64,000 nucleotides of DNA from an uncultured Pelagibacteraceae bacterium (GCA_902587755.1 CACIMN010000004.1:1-64000); one strand, 5' to 3'. Shown: positions 28,442 to 37,007, numbered from the stretch's first letter. A program made the numbers and translations. The notes: generated by a model from the letters alone, not told the origin.

Positions 28442-29283
28442 AGACTGTGTCGAAAAAATCAAAAGCCCAATCAATGGGTATGCACACTGAAGTACTAACA
28501 GGAAGAACTCAACAGAAATTCTTTAATCCTGATGAAGCAGAAAACTTTTATTACTTTGGTACGTACGATGTAGATTTCAATAAAAGAACTGAGCTTGATG
28601 TTAAAGATATGACAGCACCAGAAGCAAATAAAGAAATTGATAACTTAATGAGCCAAGGGTATGGAACAATAGTTATTAAAAACCCACAAGGTAAACATAG
28701 TCTTGGAGTTGGTATTTTAAATAAACTGAATTTAATTTTTGAAGGAAGTTTAGGGTACTTTGGAATGGGTTCTTGTGATGGTCCAATAGTCAGAATTAAT
28801 GGAAGAGTTGGATGGTCATGTGCAGAAAATCTGATGGCTGGTAAAGTGGTAATTGAAAAAAATGCTGGATCATGTTTTGGTGCGGCAATTAGAGGTGGAG
28901 ATTTAATTTGTAAAGGTAGTGTTGGTGCCAGAACTGGAATTGACATGAAAGGTGGAACTATAATTATTGGTGGAGATGCGGGTGCATTCACAGGTTTTAT
29001 GATGCAAAGAGGAAGAATAATTATCCTGGGAGATGTTGGAATTAACCTCGGTGACTCTATGTATGATGGGACAATTTTCGTAGGTGGAGAAATTGGGTCA
29101 TATGGTAGTGATGCTGTAGATTCGGAATTAACATCAAGTGACCAAGATTGGCTTAAAAGAAAATTAAAAGTTGCTGAGATTGGTGAAAATTTTGATGTAA
29201 GTAAAATGAAAAAAATTGTAGCAGGTAAAAAACTTTGGAATTATGATAATTTGGAACCTACAGAGAAGAAGGGAGCAATTTAA
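28429..29283 (+). CDS. mgsB: N-methylglutamate synthase subunit B (GXGXG domain, GlxC-like)
   Basis: A 284-residue protein that equals the C-terminal GXGXG beta-helix domain of glutamate synthase. Repeating glycine patterns such as GKVVIEKNAGSCFGAAIRGG and GGTIIIGGDAGAFTGFMM run from about residue 105 to 225. The domain is structural and holds the complex together. The start at 28429 lies inside mgsA and has the excellent ribosome site GGGGAGGTG at 28415-28423; its stop overlaps the next start (TAATG at 29281-29285). This tight coupling suggests fixed stoichiometry. Confidence 0.88.
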   Translation: MANLKTVSKKSKAQSMGMHTEVLTGRTQQKFFNPDEAENFYYFGTYDVDFNKRTELDVKDMTAPEANKEIDNLMSQGYGTIVIKNPQGKHSLGVGILNKLNLIFEGSLGYFGMGSCDGPIVRINGRVGWSCAENLMAGKVVIEKNAGSCFGAAIRGGDLICKGSVGARTGIDMKGGTIIIGGDAGAFTGFMMQRGRIIILGDVGINLGDSMYDGTIFVGGEIGSYGSDAVDSELTSSDQDWLKRKLKVAEIGENFDVSKMKKIVAGKKLWNYDNLEPTEKKGAI

Positions 29284-30695
29284 TGCCTAAGAAAAAAAGT
29301 AAAAAAGTTAAAAAAAATGGAAAAGGTGTTGGTGGAAAAGCAGATGTCCATGTGCACGAAGAAGGTAAAAGAAATAAAAGTTTATTAGGACATAATGCAA
29401 TCTTCACTCCTGAAGTAATAGACGACATTCATATTAAAGCTCAATTAGGAAGATACAGAATGCGTGGAATGGCATTAATGAAAAAAATTCCTACTTTTGA
29501 TGATTTAGTTTTCTTGCCTGGAACACTAACTAGATTTGTAATCGAAGGTTACAGAGAAAAATGTGAAACAAAAACAGTAATTGGTCCAAGATGTGAAAAT
29601 CCAATTGAGTTAGATATTCCAGTTTATATTACAGGAATGAGTTTTGGTGCTCTATCTTATGAAGCAAAAACTGCTTTAGCAAGAGGAGCAACTATGGCAG
29701 GTAGTGCTACATGTTCCGGTGAAGGTGGAATGATACCTGATGAAAGAAGATATTCTGAAAAATGGTATTACCAATGTATTCAATCAAGATATGGTTTTAA
29801 CCCACACCACGCACAATTAGCAGATGGTATTGAGGTGTTTATTGGACAAGGTCAAAAAGTTGGAATGGGCGGACACTTAATGGGTCAAAAAGTTACTGAC
29901 CAAGTTGCTGAGATGAGATCATTACCATCGGGTATTGACCAAAGATCTCCTGCTAGACACCCTGACTGGTTAGGTCCAGATGATTTAGCTTTAAAAGTAG
30001 AAGAGCTAAGACAATTAACGAAAAATAAAGTGCCGATTCAATTAAAATTAGGTGCATCTAAAGTTTATGATGATGTTCGTATGGCTGCAAAATGTGATCC
30101 TGACTCAATTTACTTAGACGGAATGGAAGGTTCTACTGGTGCTGGCCCACATATTGCTGCTGCAAATACTGGTATTCCAGGTATAGCTGCTATTCGAGAA
30201 GCTAGAAGAGCGATAGATGATGTTGGTAAAACAGGAAAGGTAACTTTAATTTATGCTGGTGGAGTGAGAGATGGTGCTGACATGGCTAAAGCTTTAGCCC
30301 TTGGAGCTGATGCAATAGCAATTGGTACTGGATCCATGATTGCCTTAAATTGCAATAAAGATATCCCTGAAGCTGACTTTGAAAAAGAGATGGGAGTAAA
30401 AGCTGGTGAATGTTATCACTGCCATACAGGACGTTGCCCAGTTGGTGTTGCAACTCAAGATCCTAAATTAAGAGCAAGATTAAATCCTGATGATGCTGCA
30501 TTAAGGGTTTACAATTATCTTCACTCAATGACTTTAGAAGCTCAACTTTTGGCAAGAGCTTGTGGTAAAACAAATATCCACTCATTAGAACCAGAAGATT
30601 TGGCTGCTTTAACATCAGAAGCATCAGCTTTAGCAAAAGTCCCATTAGCTGGAACTAACTACACTGTTGGTATTGATAACTATCACAAAATATAG
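29283..30695 (+). CDS. mgsC: N-methylglutamate synthase subunit C (FMN glutamate synthase domain, GlxD-like)
   Basis: A 470-residue glutamate-synthase central/FMN domain protein. FMN-barrel motifs include ITGMSFGALSYEAKTALARG, QLKLGASKVYDDV and the phosphate site YAGGVRDGADMAKALALGAD. The iron-sulfur motif is Cys377-x2-Cys380-x4-Cys385 (CYHCHTGRCPVG). It catalyses the reductive transfer of the amine to 2-oxoglutarate, giving N-methylglutamate when fed methylamine. The first 30 residues are an odd lysine-rich, glycine-containing leader (MPKKKSKKVKKNGKG) shared in style with the next gene. The start overlaps the mgsB stop. Confidence 0.89.
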   Translation: MPKKKSKKVKKNGKGVGGKADVHVHEEGKRNKSLLGHNAIFTPEVIDDIHIKAQLGRYRMRGMALMKKIPTFDDLVFLPGTLTRFVIEGYREKCETKTVIGPRCENPIELDIPVYITGMSFGALSYEAKTALARGATMAGSATCSGEGGMIPDERRYSEKWYYQCIQSRYGFNPHHAQLADGIEVFIGQGQKVGMGGHLMGQKVTDQVAEMRSLPSGIDQRSPARHPDWLGPDDLALKVEELRQLTKNKVPIQLKLGASKVYDDVRMAAKCDPDSIYLDGMEGSTGAGPHIAAANTGIPGIAAIREARRAIDDVGKTGKVTLIYAGGVRDGADMAKALALGADAIAIGTGSMIALNCNKDIPEADFEKEMGVKAGECYHCHTGRCPVGVATQDPKLRARLNPDDAALRVYNYLHSMTLEAQLLARACGKTNIHSLEPEDLAALTSEASALAKVPLAGTNYTVGIDNYHKI

Positions 30696-30703
30696 AGATA
30701 ACT

Positions 30704-31120
30704 ATGCCAAAGAAAAAAAATAAAAAGGTATCAAAAGCAAAGTCAAAAGAGATCAAAGGTCAATTAGGTAAAAAAAAAGAGACAGCCAGAGAAAAAATGA
30801 TTGGTCAGTCTATTGGTTACAGATATGATGTTAATCTTTTACCTGATTATAGCAAAATCACCCCTTTTCTAAAAAAATATATAGAGGCAATGGGATGGGA
30901 TGATCTAAATTGGTTAGAAGATGTACATATGGGTTATGAAGAAGATAGACCTGCTGTTTTTTGCAGAAATGCGAATGGTTGGGTTACTATTCCAAGTTCA
31001 ATAAAGTTACCTAACAATCAACAAGATAGAGATATGATTGCAAGAGAGCTATTAGTTAAGTTCCAAATGTCTCCGAAACATCCTCTTGTTGATTTGAAAA
31101 AAGCATATTTAAAGTTTTAA
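30704..31120 (+). CDS. Unknown protein cotranscribed with N-methylglutamate synthase, 138 residues
   Basis: I do not recognise a family. The N-terminus (MPKKKNKKVSKAKSKEIKG) is basic and resembles that of MgsC just upstream. From about residue 33 a compact domain begins (GQSIGYRYDVNLLPDYSKI), with WDDLNWLEDVHMGYEEDRPAVFCRNANGW split over about 65-95, rich in aromatic and acidic residues. There is no signal peptide or membrane segment. The gene follows mgsC by 8 bases and a weak hairpin follows it. It may be an accessory subunit or chaperone of the MgsABC complex; that rests only on position. Confidence 0.7.
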   Translation: MPKKKNKKVSKAKSKEIKGQLGKKKETAREKMIGQSIGYRYDVNLLPDYSKITPFLKKYIEAMGWDDLNWLEDVHMGYEEDRPAVFCRNANGWVTIPSSIKLPNNQQDRDMIARELLVKFQMSPKHPLVDLKKAYLKF

Positions 31121-31126
31121 TATTAC

Positions 31127-31146
31127 AATCAATAGTTGATTATTTT
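31127..31146 (+). terminator. Weak hairpin with T-tract after the mgs genes
   Basis: AATCAA (31127-31132) and TTGATT (31136-31141) form a 6-base AT-rich stem with a 3-base loop, followed by ATTTTT. It lies 7 bases after the stop of the 138-residue gene. The stem is too weak to be a sure terminator. Confidence 0.3.
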
Positions 31147-31247
31147 TGTAAATCTGGTGTTCATAACTGGATTTTTATAGCCTCTTTATATTTGTAACGA
31201 CTCATAAAATTTAATAGGGTTTAAATAAACAAATATGGAGAGAGAAT

Positions 31248-32648
31248 ATGACTGATCAGTTAGGTGCTCTTACCACGATATTTACAGAATTTTACTACTG
31301 GACAACAGTAGTGCTAATGTTTTTAATTCACGTTGGTTTCTGTATGTATGAGGTCGGAGCTTCAAGATACAAACACCATCAACATACTCTTATGAAAAAC
31401 ACAATGCTGATACCGTTGGTAACAGTAACTTGGTTTTTGTTTGGTTGGTGGATTTATTGGGCTTTTCCAACTGGACCTGGATTAGCTCCATCAATAATGA
31501 CAGAAAGTACAGGGCTTGTCCTTGGTGGAGGATTTGGAGGAAATGATCTTGCTAATCCGACAAATGCTCTTATGGCAATCAATCTTAACGACCATATAAT
31601 GGGTGTGTTCTGGGCAGCATTCCTTTTATTTTCATGGACCGCAGCATCTATAGTTTCAGGTGCAGTTATTGAAAGAATTACAACTTTTGCATTTGGAGTT
31701 TTGGCAATTGCAATAGGATCTGTTTTCTGGTCAATAGACGCGTCATGGGGATGGCACTTTGATGGTTGGATGCTTAAAATCTTAGGTTATCATGATGCAT
31801 ATGCATCGGGTGTAATTCACGCTATTGCTGGTGGATTTGCTTTAGGTGTGCTGATGGTTTTAGGTCCAAGAATTGGAAAATTTTCATCAAGTGGTGAACC
31901 AAGAAATATTGGTCCACGAAATCCTTGGTTAGTAACAATTGGATTGTTCTTAATTTACACTGGATTTTGGGGATTTTATGCGGCTTGTAACGTTCCAATA
32001 TATGATCTGGGCCCAGAGTATGGCATGGAAGGCATATCATTCTGGACAGCAACTAATATCTATTTAACACCCACTACTTTAAGTGGAATTACAATGAACT
32101 TTTTAATGTCATTGTCAGGAGGTTTATTGGCTGGATATGTTATTGCTAAAGGTGATCCTTTCTGGACTTACTCAAGTGGACTAGCTGGCATTATATGTGC
32201 ATCTGCAGGAAACGACTTATATCATCCAATTCAAGCATTGATTATTGGTATGATCGGAGTTGTTATTGCCTACAAACTTCATTACTGGGTTGAACGAAAG
32301 TTCAAAATTGATGATGCTGTTGGCGCAGTAGCTGTACATGGTTATGCTGGTTTTGTAGGTCTTGTAATTTGCGGTTTCGTCTTAAATGGTTACCCTTCAT
32401 CTGGTTATAGTGTTGGGGCTATGTTTGATGGAACAACTTATGCAACAATTAATCCACTAGGACAATTTATTGGAGCAATAATAATGTTCTTTGTTTTAGG
32501 ATTAATACCTGGCTATATCATCGCCAAAGTTCTTAATGGTATGGGTAAATTAAGAATCCCACGAGAAGTTGAAATAGCTGGACTAGACTATGAAATGATG
32601 GAAAGTGCTAAAGAGGACGAAAAAGCAGTTTCATCAGCAACCAGGTAA
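31248..32648 (+). CDS. amt: Ammonium/methylammonium transporter (Amt family)
   Basis: A 466-residue integral membrane protein with about eleven helices. Amt features include FSWTAASIVSGAVIERI, HDAYASGVIHAIAGG with the first pore histidine, and VGAVAVHGYAGFVGLV with the second pore histidine. GGAGAGA ribosome sites precede the ATG. Amt channels carry ammonium and methylammonium. Sitting between N-methylglutamate synthase and a GmaS-type ligase, this copy may be used for methylamine entry. No PII (glnK) gene is next to it, which is unusual for an ordinary amtB. A small membrane protein gene follows 11 bases later. Confidence 0.9.
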   Translation: MTDQLGALTTIFTEFYYWTTVVLMFLIHVGFCMYEVGASRYKHHQHTLMKNTMLIPLVTVTWFLFGWWIYWAFPTGPGLAPSIMTESTGLVLGGGFGGNDLANPTNALMAINLNDHIMGVFWAAFLLFSWTAASIVSGAVIERITTFAFGVLAIAIGSVFWSIDASWGWHFDGWMLKILGYHDAYASGVIHAIAGGFALGVLMVLGPRIGKFSSSGEPRNIGPRNPWLVTIGLFLIYTGFWGFYAACNVPIYDLGPEYGMEGISFWTATNIYLTPTTLSGITMNFLMSLSGGLLAGYVIAKGDPFWTYSSGLAGIICASAGNDLYHPIQALIIGMIGVVIAYKLHYWVERKFKIDDAVGAVAVHGYAGFVGLVICGFVLNGYPSSGYSVGAMFDGTTYATINPLGQFIGAIIMFFVLGLIPGYIIAKVLNGMGKLRIPREVEIAGLDYEMMESAKEDEKAVSSATR

Positions 32649-32659
32649 AGGAGAAAAAT

Positions 32660-32890
32660 ATGGCAACAGTATCAAACTGGATAGATCATCTTAATAAACC
32701 TGCTGAAGAAGTTGGCGGATCGGTTTATCCTGGAGCTGGATCTAGTGAATTTATACTAGTTCTTTTGTTAATTGCTGTGTGGATCGGATGGACTGTAATT
32801 ACAAGCAAATCTGAAAGTGATGAGCTGAACGCATTATCCAGAAAAAGACACAGTGCTAACGACCATAAAAGTAATATTACTGAATGGTAA
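32660..32890 (+). CDS. Unknown small single-pass membrane protein beside Amt, 76 residues
   Basis: A 76-residue protein with one hydrophobic helix at about residues 29-48 (EFILVLLLIAVWIGWTVITS), a short N-terminal part containing GGSVYPGAG and a charged C-terminal tail. It has GGAG upstream and lies 11 bases after amt, before a strong terminator, so it ends the amt transcript. No family is known to me. It could be a small accessory subunit of the Amt transporter. Confidence 0.75.
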   Translation: MATVSNWIDHLNKPAEEVGGSVYPGAGSSEFILVLLLIAVWIGWTVITSKSESDELNALSRKRHSANDHKSNITEW

Positions 32891-32900
32891 AATAAAATTT

Positions 32901-32930
32901 GGGCGCTACAAAATTGTAGCGCCCTTTTTT
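32901..32930 (+). terminator. Strong intrinsic terminator of the amt transcript
   Basis: Perfect 10-base stem GGGCGCTACA (32901-32910) and TGTAGCGCCC (32915-32924), loop AAAT, followed by six T (32925-32930). It starts 10 bases after the small membrane protein stop. This is one of the clearest terminators in the window. Confidence 0.95.
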
Positions 32931-32940
32931 AATGATTTAA

Positions 32941-33093
32941 ATGAGTGAAGACAAAAACGAACAACTAAGACCGAGTAAAATGAGAGGTGTTGCTTTTCCA
33001 AAAGCGAAGTATGGAGTAATTCTTGCAATTATCCTGATAATTTTAGTTAATTTTATTTATTATAAAGAAACTATCTTTTCATTTTTCAAATAA
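32941..33093 (+). CDS. Very small membrane protein, 50 residues
   Basis: An ATG at 32941 opens a 50-codon frame ending TAA at 33091-33093. The product has a polar N-terminal half (MSEDKNEQLRPSKMRGVAF), one hydrophobic helix at about residues 26-43 (GVILAIILIILVNFIYY) and a short basic/aromatic end. It begins 10 bases after the terminator and ends 17 bases before the GmaS-type gene, filling the gap exactly, and the codon use matches its neighbours. There is no obvious Shine-Dalgarno. I judge it a real small gene, probably cotranscribed with the ligase; function unknown. Confidence 0.6.
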   Translation: MSEDKNEQLRPSKMRGVAFPKAKYGVILAIILIILVNFIYYKETIFSFFK

Positions 33094-33110
33094 TTGTGGT
33101 AGCCTTAGTA

Positions 33111-34436
33111 ATGGCTAAAAACTTATTTAAAATAGCAAAACAAAAAAAAATAAAATACTTCTTAATAAGTTTTGTTGATCTTTTTGGTGTACTTAGATCA
33201 AAACTTGTTCCTGTTCATGCTATTAAAGAAATGCAAACTGCTGGGGCAGGATTTGCTGGTTTTGCAGCATGGCTAGATATGTCTCCTGCAGATAGTGATA
33301 TGTTTGGTATTCCAGACCCAGATAGTTTAATTCAATTACCTTGGAATAAAGAAGTAGGATGGCTTGCATCTGATTTGTGGATGGACGGTAAACCTGTGGA
33401 AGCTTCCCCAAGAGTAATGTTAAAAAATCAAATAAAGAAATTAAAAAAACAAAATTTAACGATGAAATCAGGTGTAGAGTGTGAATACTTTTTAATCTCA
33501 TCAGATGGAAACTCAATTGCAGATCTGAGAGACACTCAATCTAAACCTTGTTACGACCAATCAGCGTTAATGAGGAGATATGATTTAATCAAAGAGATTT
33601 GTGATTGCATGATTGAGATGGAATGGGGTCCTTACCAAAATGATCATGAGGATGCTAATGGTCAATTTGAGATGAATTGGGACTATGATGATTGTCTAAA
33701 AACGGCAGACAGGCATACTTTTTTTAAATATATGGTAAAAACTATAGCTGAAAAACATGGTTTAAGAGCAACATTCATGCCTAAACCATTCGAAAACCTC
33801 ACGGGTAATGGCTGTCATGCCCACATATCAGTTTGGGATGGAAAAAAAAATAAATTTTTAGATAAATCAGACAAGCTTGGATTAAGTAAAATGGCTTACA
33901 ATTTTTTAGGTGGAGTTATTAAAAATGCTTCTTCATTATCTGCTTTTTTTAATCCAACAATTAATAGCTATAGGAGGATTAACGCACCCCCAACTAAGTC
34001 TGGAGCATCTTGGTCGCCAAGTAGTATATCTTATACAGGAAATAACAGAACTCATATGATCAGAATTCCAGACCCTGGAAGGTTTGAATTGAGATTGATG
34101 GATGGATCTGTAAATCCATATTTATTACAAGCAAGTGTGTTAGCAGCAGGGTTGGATGGATTAAAACATAAAATCAATCCAGGTGAACCTTTAAATTGTA
34201 ACATGTACACAGATTACAAGAAGTACCCCGACCTGCCAAAACTACCAAATGAACTTAAAGAGTCACTTGAACTATTAAGAAATAATAAGGAAATGAATGA
34301 CGCTTTTGGAAAAGAAACAATCAATAGTTATATAAAACTTAGAAAATCTGAAATTAATGAATTTGATAATATAGAAAACTTCGATAAGTCCAAACCTGTA
34401 ACTCAGTGGGAAAGACAAAATACTTTAGACTGTTAA
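33111..34436 (+). CDS. gmaS: Gamma-glutamylmethylamide synthetase-type ligase (GlnT/GmaS family)
   Basis: A 441-residue GS-family protein. Family stretches recalled for GmaS/GlnT are visible: IKYFLISFVDLFG at the N-terminus, GFAGFAAWLDMSPADSDM, WGPYQNDHEDANGQFEMNW, TGNGCHAHISVWDG, NNRTHMIRIPDPGRFELRL and the ending TQWERQNTLDC. GmaS joins methylamine to glutamate with ATP, the entry step of the N-methylglutamate pathway. I start it at ATG 33111 because MAKNLFKIAKQKKIKYF aligns with GmaS N-termini; a GTG at 33096 would add five residues. The next gene starts 2 bases after its stop. Type III glutamine synthetase is the alternative. Confidence 0.8.
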   Translation: MAKNLFKIAKQKKIKYFLISFVDLFGVLRSKLVPVHAIKEMQTAGAGFAGFAAWLDMSPADSDMFGIPDPDSLIQLPWNKEVGWLASDLWMDGKPVEASPRVMLKNQIKKLKKQNLTMKSGVECEYFLISSDGNSIADLRDTQSKPCYDQSALMRRYDLIKEICDCMIEMEWGPYQNDHEDANGQFEMNWDYDDCLKTADRHTFFKYMVKTIAEKHGLRATFMPKPFENLTGNGCHAHISVWDGKKNKFLDKSDKLGLSKMAYNFLGGVIKNASSLSAFFNPTINSYRRINAPPTKSGASWSPSSISYTGNNRTHMIRIPDPGRFELRLMDGSVNPYLLQASVLAAGLDGLKHKINPGEPLNCNMYTDYKKYPDLPKLPNELKESLELLRNNKEMNDAFGKETINSYIKLRKSEINEFDNIENFDKSKPVTQWERQNTLDC

Positions 34437-34437
34437 A

Positions 34438-35571
34438 GTGAAGAGTTTAAAAAGCATTAAAAACTGGACACTTACAAAATCTTTAAAAAATAATAATTTT
34501 AGTTTTAAAAGAAATTATGTTTTAAAATTTGTTCCTTCATTACTATTAACAAACGCTTTTAAATCAATTTCCAGTTGGAAAAATTATAAACCAACCCCAT
34601 TATTAAAACTTGATAAATTACAAAAAAATTTAAAACTAAACAATGTTTTTTATAAGGATGAATCTAAAAGATTTCATTTAAAATCATTTAAAGCTTTGGG
34701 TGGTGCTTATGCTGTTGAAAAAATATCTAAAGGAAAAAAAAATATAATCATTTCTTCGGCAACTGCTGGGAACCACGGAAGATCTGTAGCATGGGGTGCG
34801 AAAAGGCTTGGGTTAGAATGTAAAATCTTTGTTAGTCAATACGTTAGCGACACACGGGTTAAAGAAATTAAAAAATTTGGTGCTGAAGTAATAAGAGTTA
34901 AAGGAGATTATGAAAATTCACTCAACGAATGTAAGAAATTATCAAAAAAAAATAATTGGAAAATTGTACAAGATGTTTCAACAAAAGATTACAAATTGGT
35001 CCCTCAACTTACTATGGCAGGGTATTCCGTAATGATCAAAGAAATTTCTAAACAAACAAATCAATATATAACCCATATTTTTTTACAAGCTGGTGTTGGT
35101 GGTATGGCTGCTGGTGTAGTTATTGGTGTTGCAAAATATTTTAAAAGAATTCCAAAGATAATAATTGTTGAGCCAGATAGAGCTGATTGTGTTCTTCAAA
35201 GCATAAAACACAATAAATTAAAAAAAATTAAAATTAAAAAAGAGAGCATCATGGGTGGTATGTCATGTAATGAAATGTCATATATTCCTTGGCAAATTTT
35301 GAAAAAGACGAGCAATTGTTGTGTGTCTGTAAGTGATCGAAATATTTCTAAAACTGTAGCGATGTTGAAAGACAAAAAGCTTAGTAAAAATTCAATAATT
35401 GGTGGCGAGTGCTCTGCACCTGGTATTATGAGCCTGGTAGGCGTTTGTAATAATACTAAAATTAAAAAAATTTTAGAACTTAACGAAAATTCTAATGTTT
35501 TGGTAATTGGATGCGAAGGTAATGCAGATGTAAAACTTTACAAACAACTGCTATCTAAAGGCAGAAAATAA
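34438..35571 (+). CDS. dpaL: Diaminopropionate ammonia-lyase-like PLP enzyme
   Basis: A 377-residue fold-type II PLP enzyme. The PLP lysine is Lys85 in RFHLKSFKALGGAYA, a wording typical of 2,3-diaminopropionate ammonia-lyases, with the phosphate-binding GVGGMAAGV near 220. These enzymes eliminate ammonia from diaminopropionate, giving pyruvate. Serine/threonine dehydratase activity is the alternative. It uses a GTG start at 34438, just 2 bases after the GmaS-type gene, so it is part of that operon. It is a little shorter than characterised DpaL proteins (about 400). Confidence 0.75.
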   Translation: MKSLKSIKNWTLTKSLKNNNFSFKRNYVLKFVPSLLLTNAFKSISSWKNYKPTPLLKLDKLQKNLKLNNVFYKDESKRFHLKSFKALGGAYAVEKISKGKKNIIISSATAGNHGRSVAWGAKRLGLECKIFVSQYVSDTRVKEIKKFGAEVIRVKGDYENSLNECKKLSKKNNWKIVQDVSTKDYKLVPQLTMAGYSVMIKEISKQTNQYITHIFLQAGVGGMAAGVVIGVAKYFKRIPKIIIVEPDRADCVLQSIKHNKLKKIKIKKESIMGGMSCNEMSYIPWQILKKTSNCCVSVSDRNISKTVAMLKDKKLSKNSIIGGECSAPGIMSLVGVCNNTKIKKILELNENSNVLVIGCEGNADVKLYKQLLSKGRK

Positions 35572-35577
35572 AATCAC

Positions 35578-36999
35578 ATGAAAAAAAATGCGATATTTTG
35601 GATTAGAGAAGATTTTAGAATTGAACATAATCCTGCACTATCTTTTGCAAGTCAAAATCATGATAACGTTATTGCATTGTTTATTTATAATAAAAGTGAT
35701 TTTGATAAAAAAAGAGAAGCACAAAAATGGTGGCTATATAAGTCTTTAGTGGAATTTAAATCAGAATTATTTAAATACAAAATCAATCTTCAAATATTGG
35801 AGGGAGACGAGATAGATATATTATCAAAAATTAAAAAAAAAGATAATATTTCTGTCTATTGGAATAAGATATATGAACCAGATGTAATTGCTAAAGGAAA
35901 AAAAATAAGAGATACTTTTCTAAAAAACGAAGTTGAGTTCAAATATTTTAAAGGAAATATTCTTAATGAGTTTCAAGAAGTAACTAAAAATGATGGCACA
36001 CCTTTTAAAGTATTTAGTCCATTCTGGAAAAATGCTGAAGAGAAATATCTTAGTTTGCCCCCAAGCAAAAATTATGTTGTAAAAAAAAAAATTAAATTAA
36101 TTTCTTTTTTTAAAAATAGTGTTGAACCTAAAAATATTTTACCAAAAAAAAATTGGTATAAAAAATTTGAGAAATACTGGAAAGTTTCTGAAAATGATTC
36201 GAAAAAAGTTCTTAACAATTTAATTGAAAAAAAAATTAAAGATTATGGAACAGCTAGAGATTATCCATCAATCGAGGGTACATCAAAATTGTCTCCATAC
36301 ATTAAACATGGTCAAATTCACGTAAGTAGTATTTGGCAAAAATGTAATGAAATAAAATCTAAAGGAATTGGCTATAGGAAATATATCAATGAATTAGGAT
36401 GGCGTGAATTTTCACATAGTTTAATTAATTATTTTCCTGAATTTTTAAAAGGTAATTATAGAAAAGAATTTGATAAATTTCCGTGGGTAAAAAATGAGAA
36501 ATTTTTAAAGGCATGGAAATCAGGAATGACTGGCTATCCTATTGTGGATGCTGGAATGAGAGAATTATATGAAACTGGATGGATGCATAACAGAATTCGA
36601 ATGGTTGTTGGTTCCTTTCTTGTAAAACATTTAAGAATTAATTGGACGGAAGGTGAGAAACATTTCAGAAATTGTTTATTAGATTTCAATAAAGCAAATA
36701 ATGTAGCTCAATGGCAATGGGTTGCTGGTTGTGGAGCTGATGCTGCACCTTACTTTAGAATATTTAATCCGATTTTGCAGGGAGAAAAATTTGATAAGGA
36801 AGGTTTATATGTAAAAAAATGGGTTCCTGAATTAAGCAAAGTGCCAAAAAAATTCATTCATAAGCCATGGGAAATGGAATTAAAGTATCAAGAAGCTATA
36901 AAAACAATTATTGGCAAAGATTACCCAGGCCCTATTGTTGTTCATGAAAAAGCTAGAGCTGCAGCTCTTGAAGCGTTTCAATCTTTGAAGAAAAAATAA
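35578..36999 (+). CDS. phrB: Deoxyribodipyrimidine photolyase
   Basis: A 473-residue photolyase/cryptochrome. N-terminal antenna domain begins IFWIREDFRIEHNPAL; the FAD domain contains INELGWREFSHSLINYFP, GYPIVDAGMRELYETGWMHNR and WQWVAGCGADAAPYFRIFNP, the class I CPD-photolyase signatures. It repairs UV-induced pyrimidine dimers with blue light, fitting life in sunlit surface water. It starts 6 bases after the previous gene and is convergent with yjbQ. Length matches Phr. Confidence 0.95.
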   Translation: MKKNAIFWIREDFRIEHNPALSFASQNHDNVIALFIYNKSDFDKKREAQKWWLYKSLVEFKSELFKYKINLQILEGDEIDILSKIKKKDNISVYWNKIYEPDVIAKGKKIRDTFLKNEVEFKYFKGNILNEFQEVTKNDGTPFKVFSPFWKNAEEKYLSLPPSKNYVVKKKIKLISFFKNSVEPKNILPKKNWYKKFEKYWKVSENDSKKVLNNLIEKKIKDYGTARDYPSIEGTSKLSPYIKHGQIHVSSIWQKCNEIKSKGIGYRKYINELGWREFSHSLINYFPEFLKGNYRKEFDKFPWVKNEKFLKAWKSGMTGYPIVDAGMRELYETGWMHNRIRMVVGSFLVKHLRINWTEGEKHFRNCLLDFNKANNVAQWQWVAGCGADAAPYFRIFNPILQGEKFDKEGLYVKKWVPELSKVPKKFIHKPWEMELKYQEAIKTIIGKDYPGPIVVHEKARAAALEAFQSLKKK

Positions 37000-37007
37000 A
37001 TTTAATT

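Noticed and set aside
28551..28991. Long antisense reading frame inside mgsB
   Set aside because: A shadow of the glycine-rich coding frame; proline-rich product without domain features.
31147..31247. Nitrogen-regulated (sigma-54/NtrC) promoter before amt
   Set aside because: No GG-N10-GC sigma-54 element is visible; no -35/-10 pair with good spacing either.
34438..35571. EutB (threonine dehydratase-like) partner of the EutA/DoeA pair
   Set aside because: The RFHLKSFKALGG text fits diaminopropionate ammonia-lyase better, and the gene is over 20 kb from that pair.
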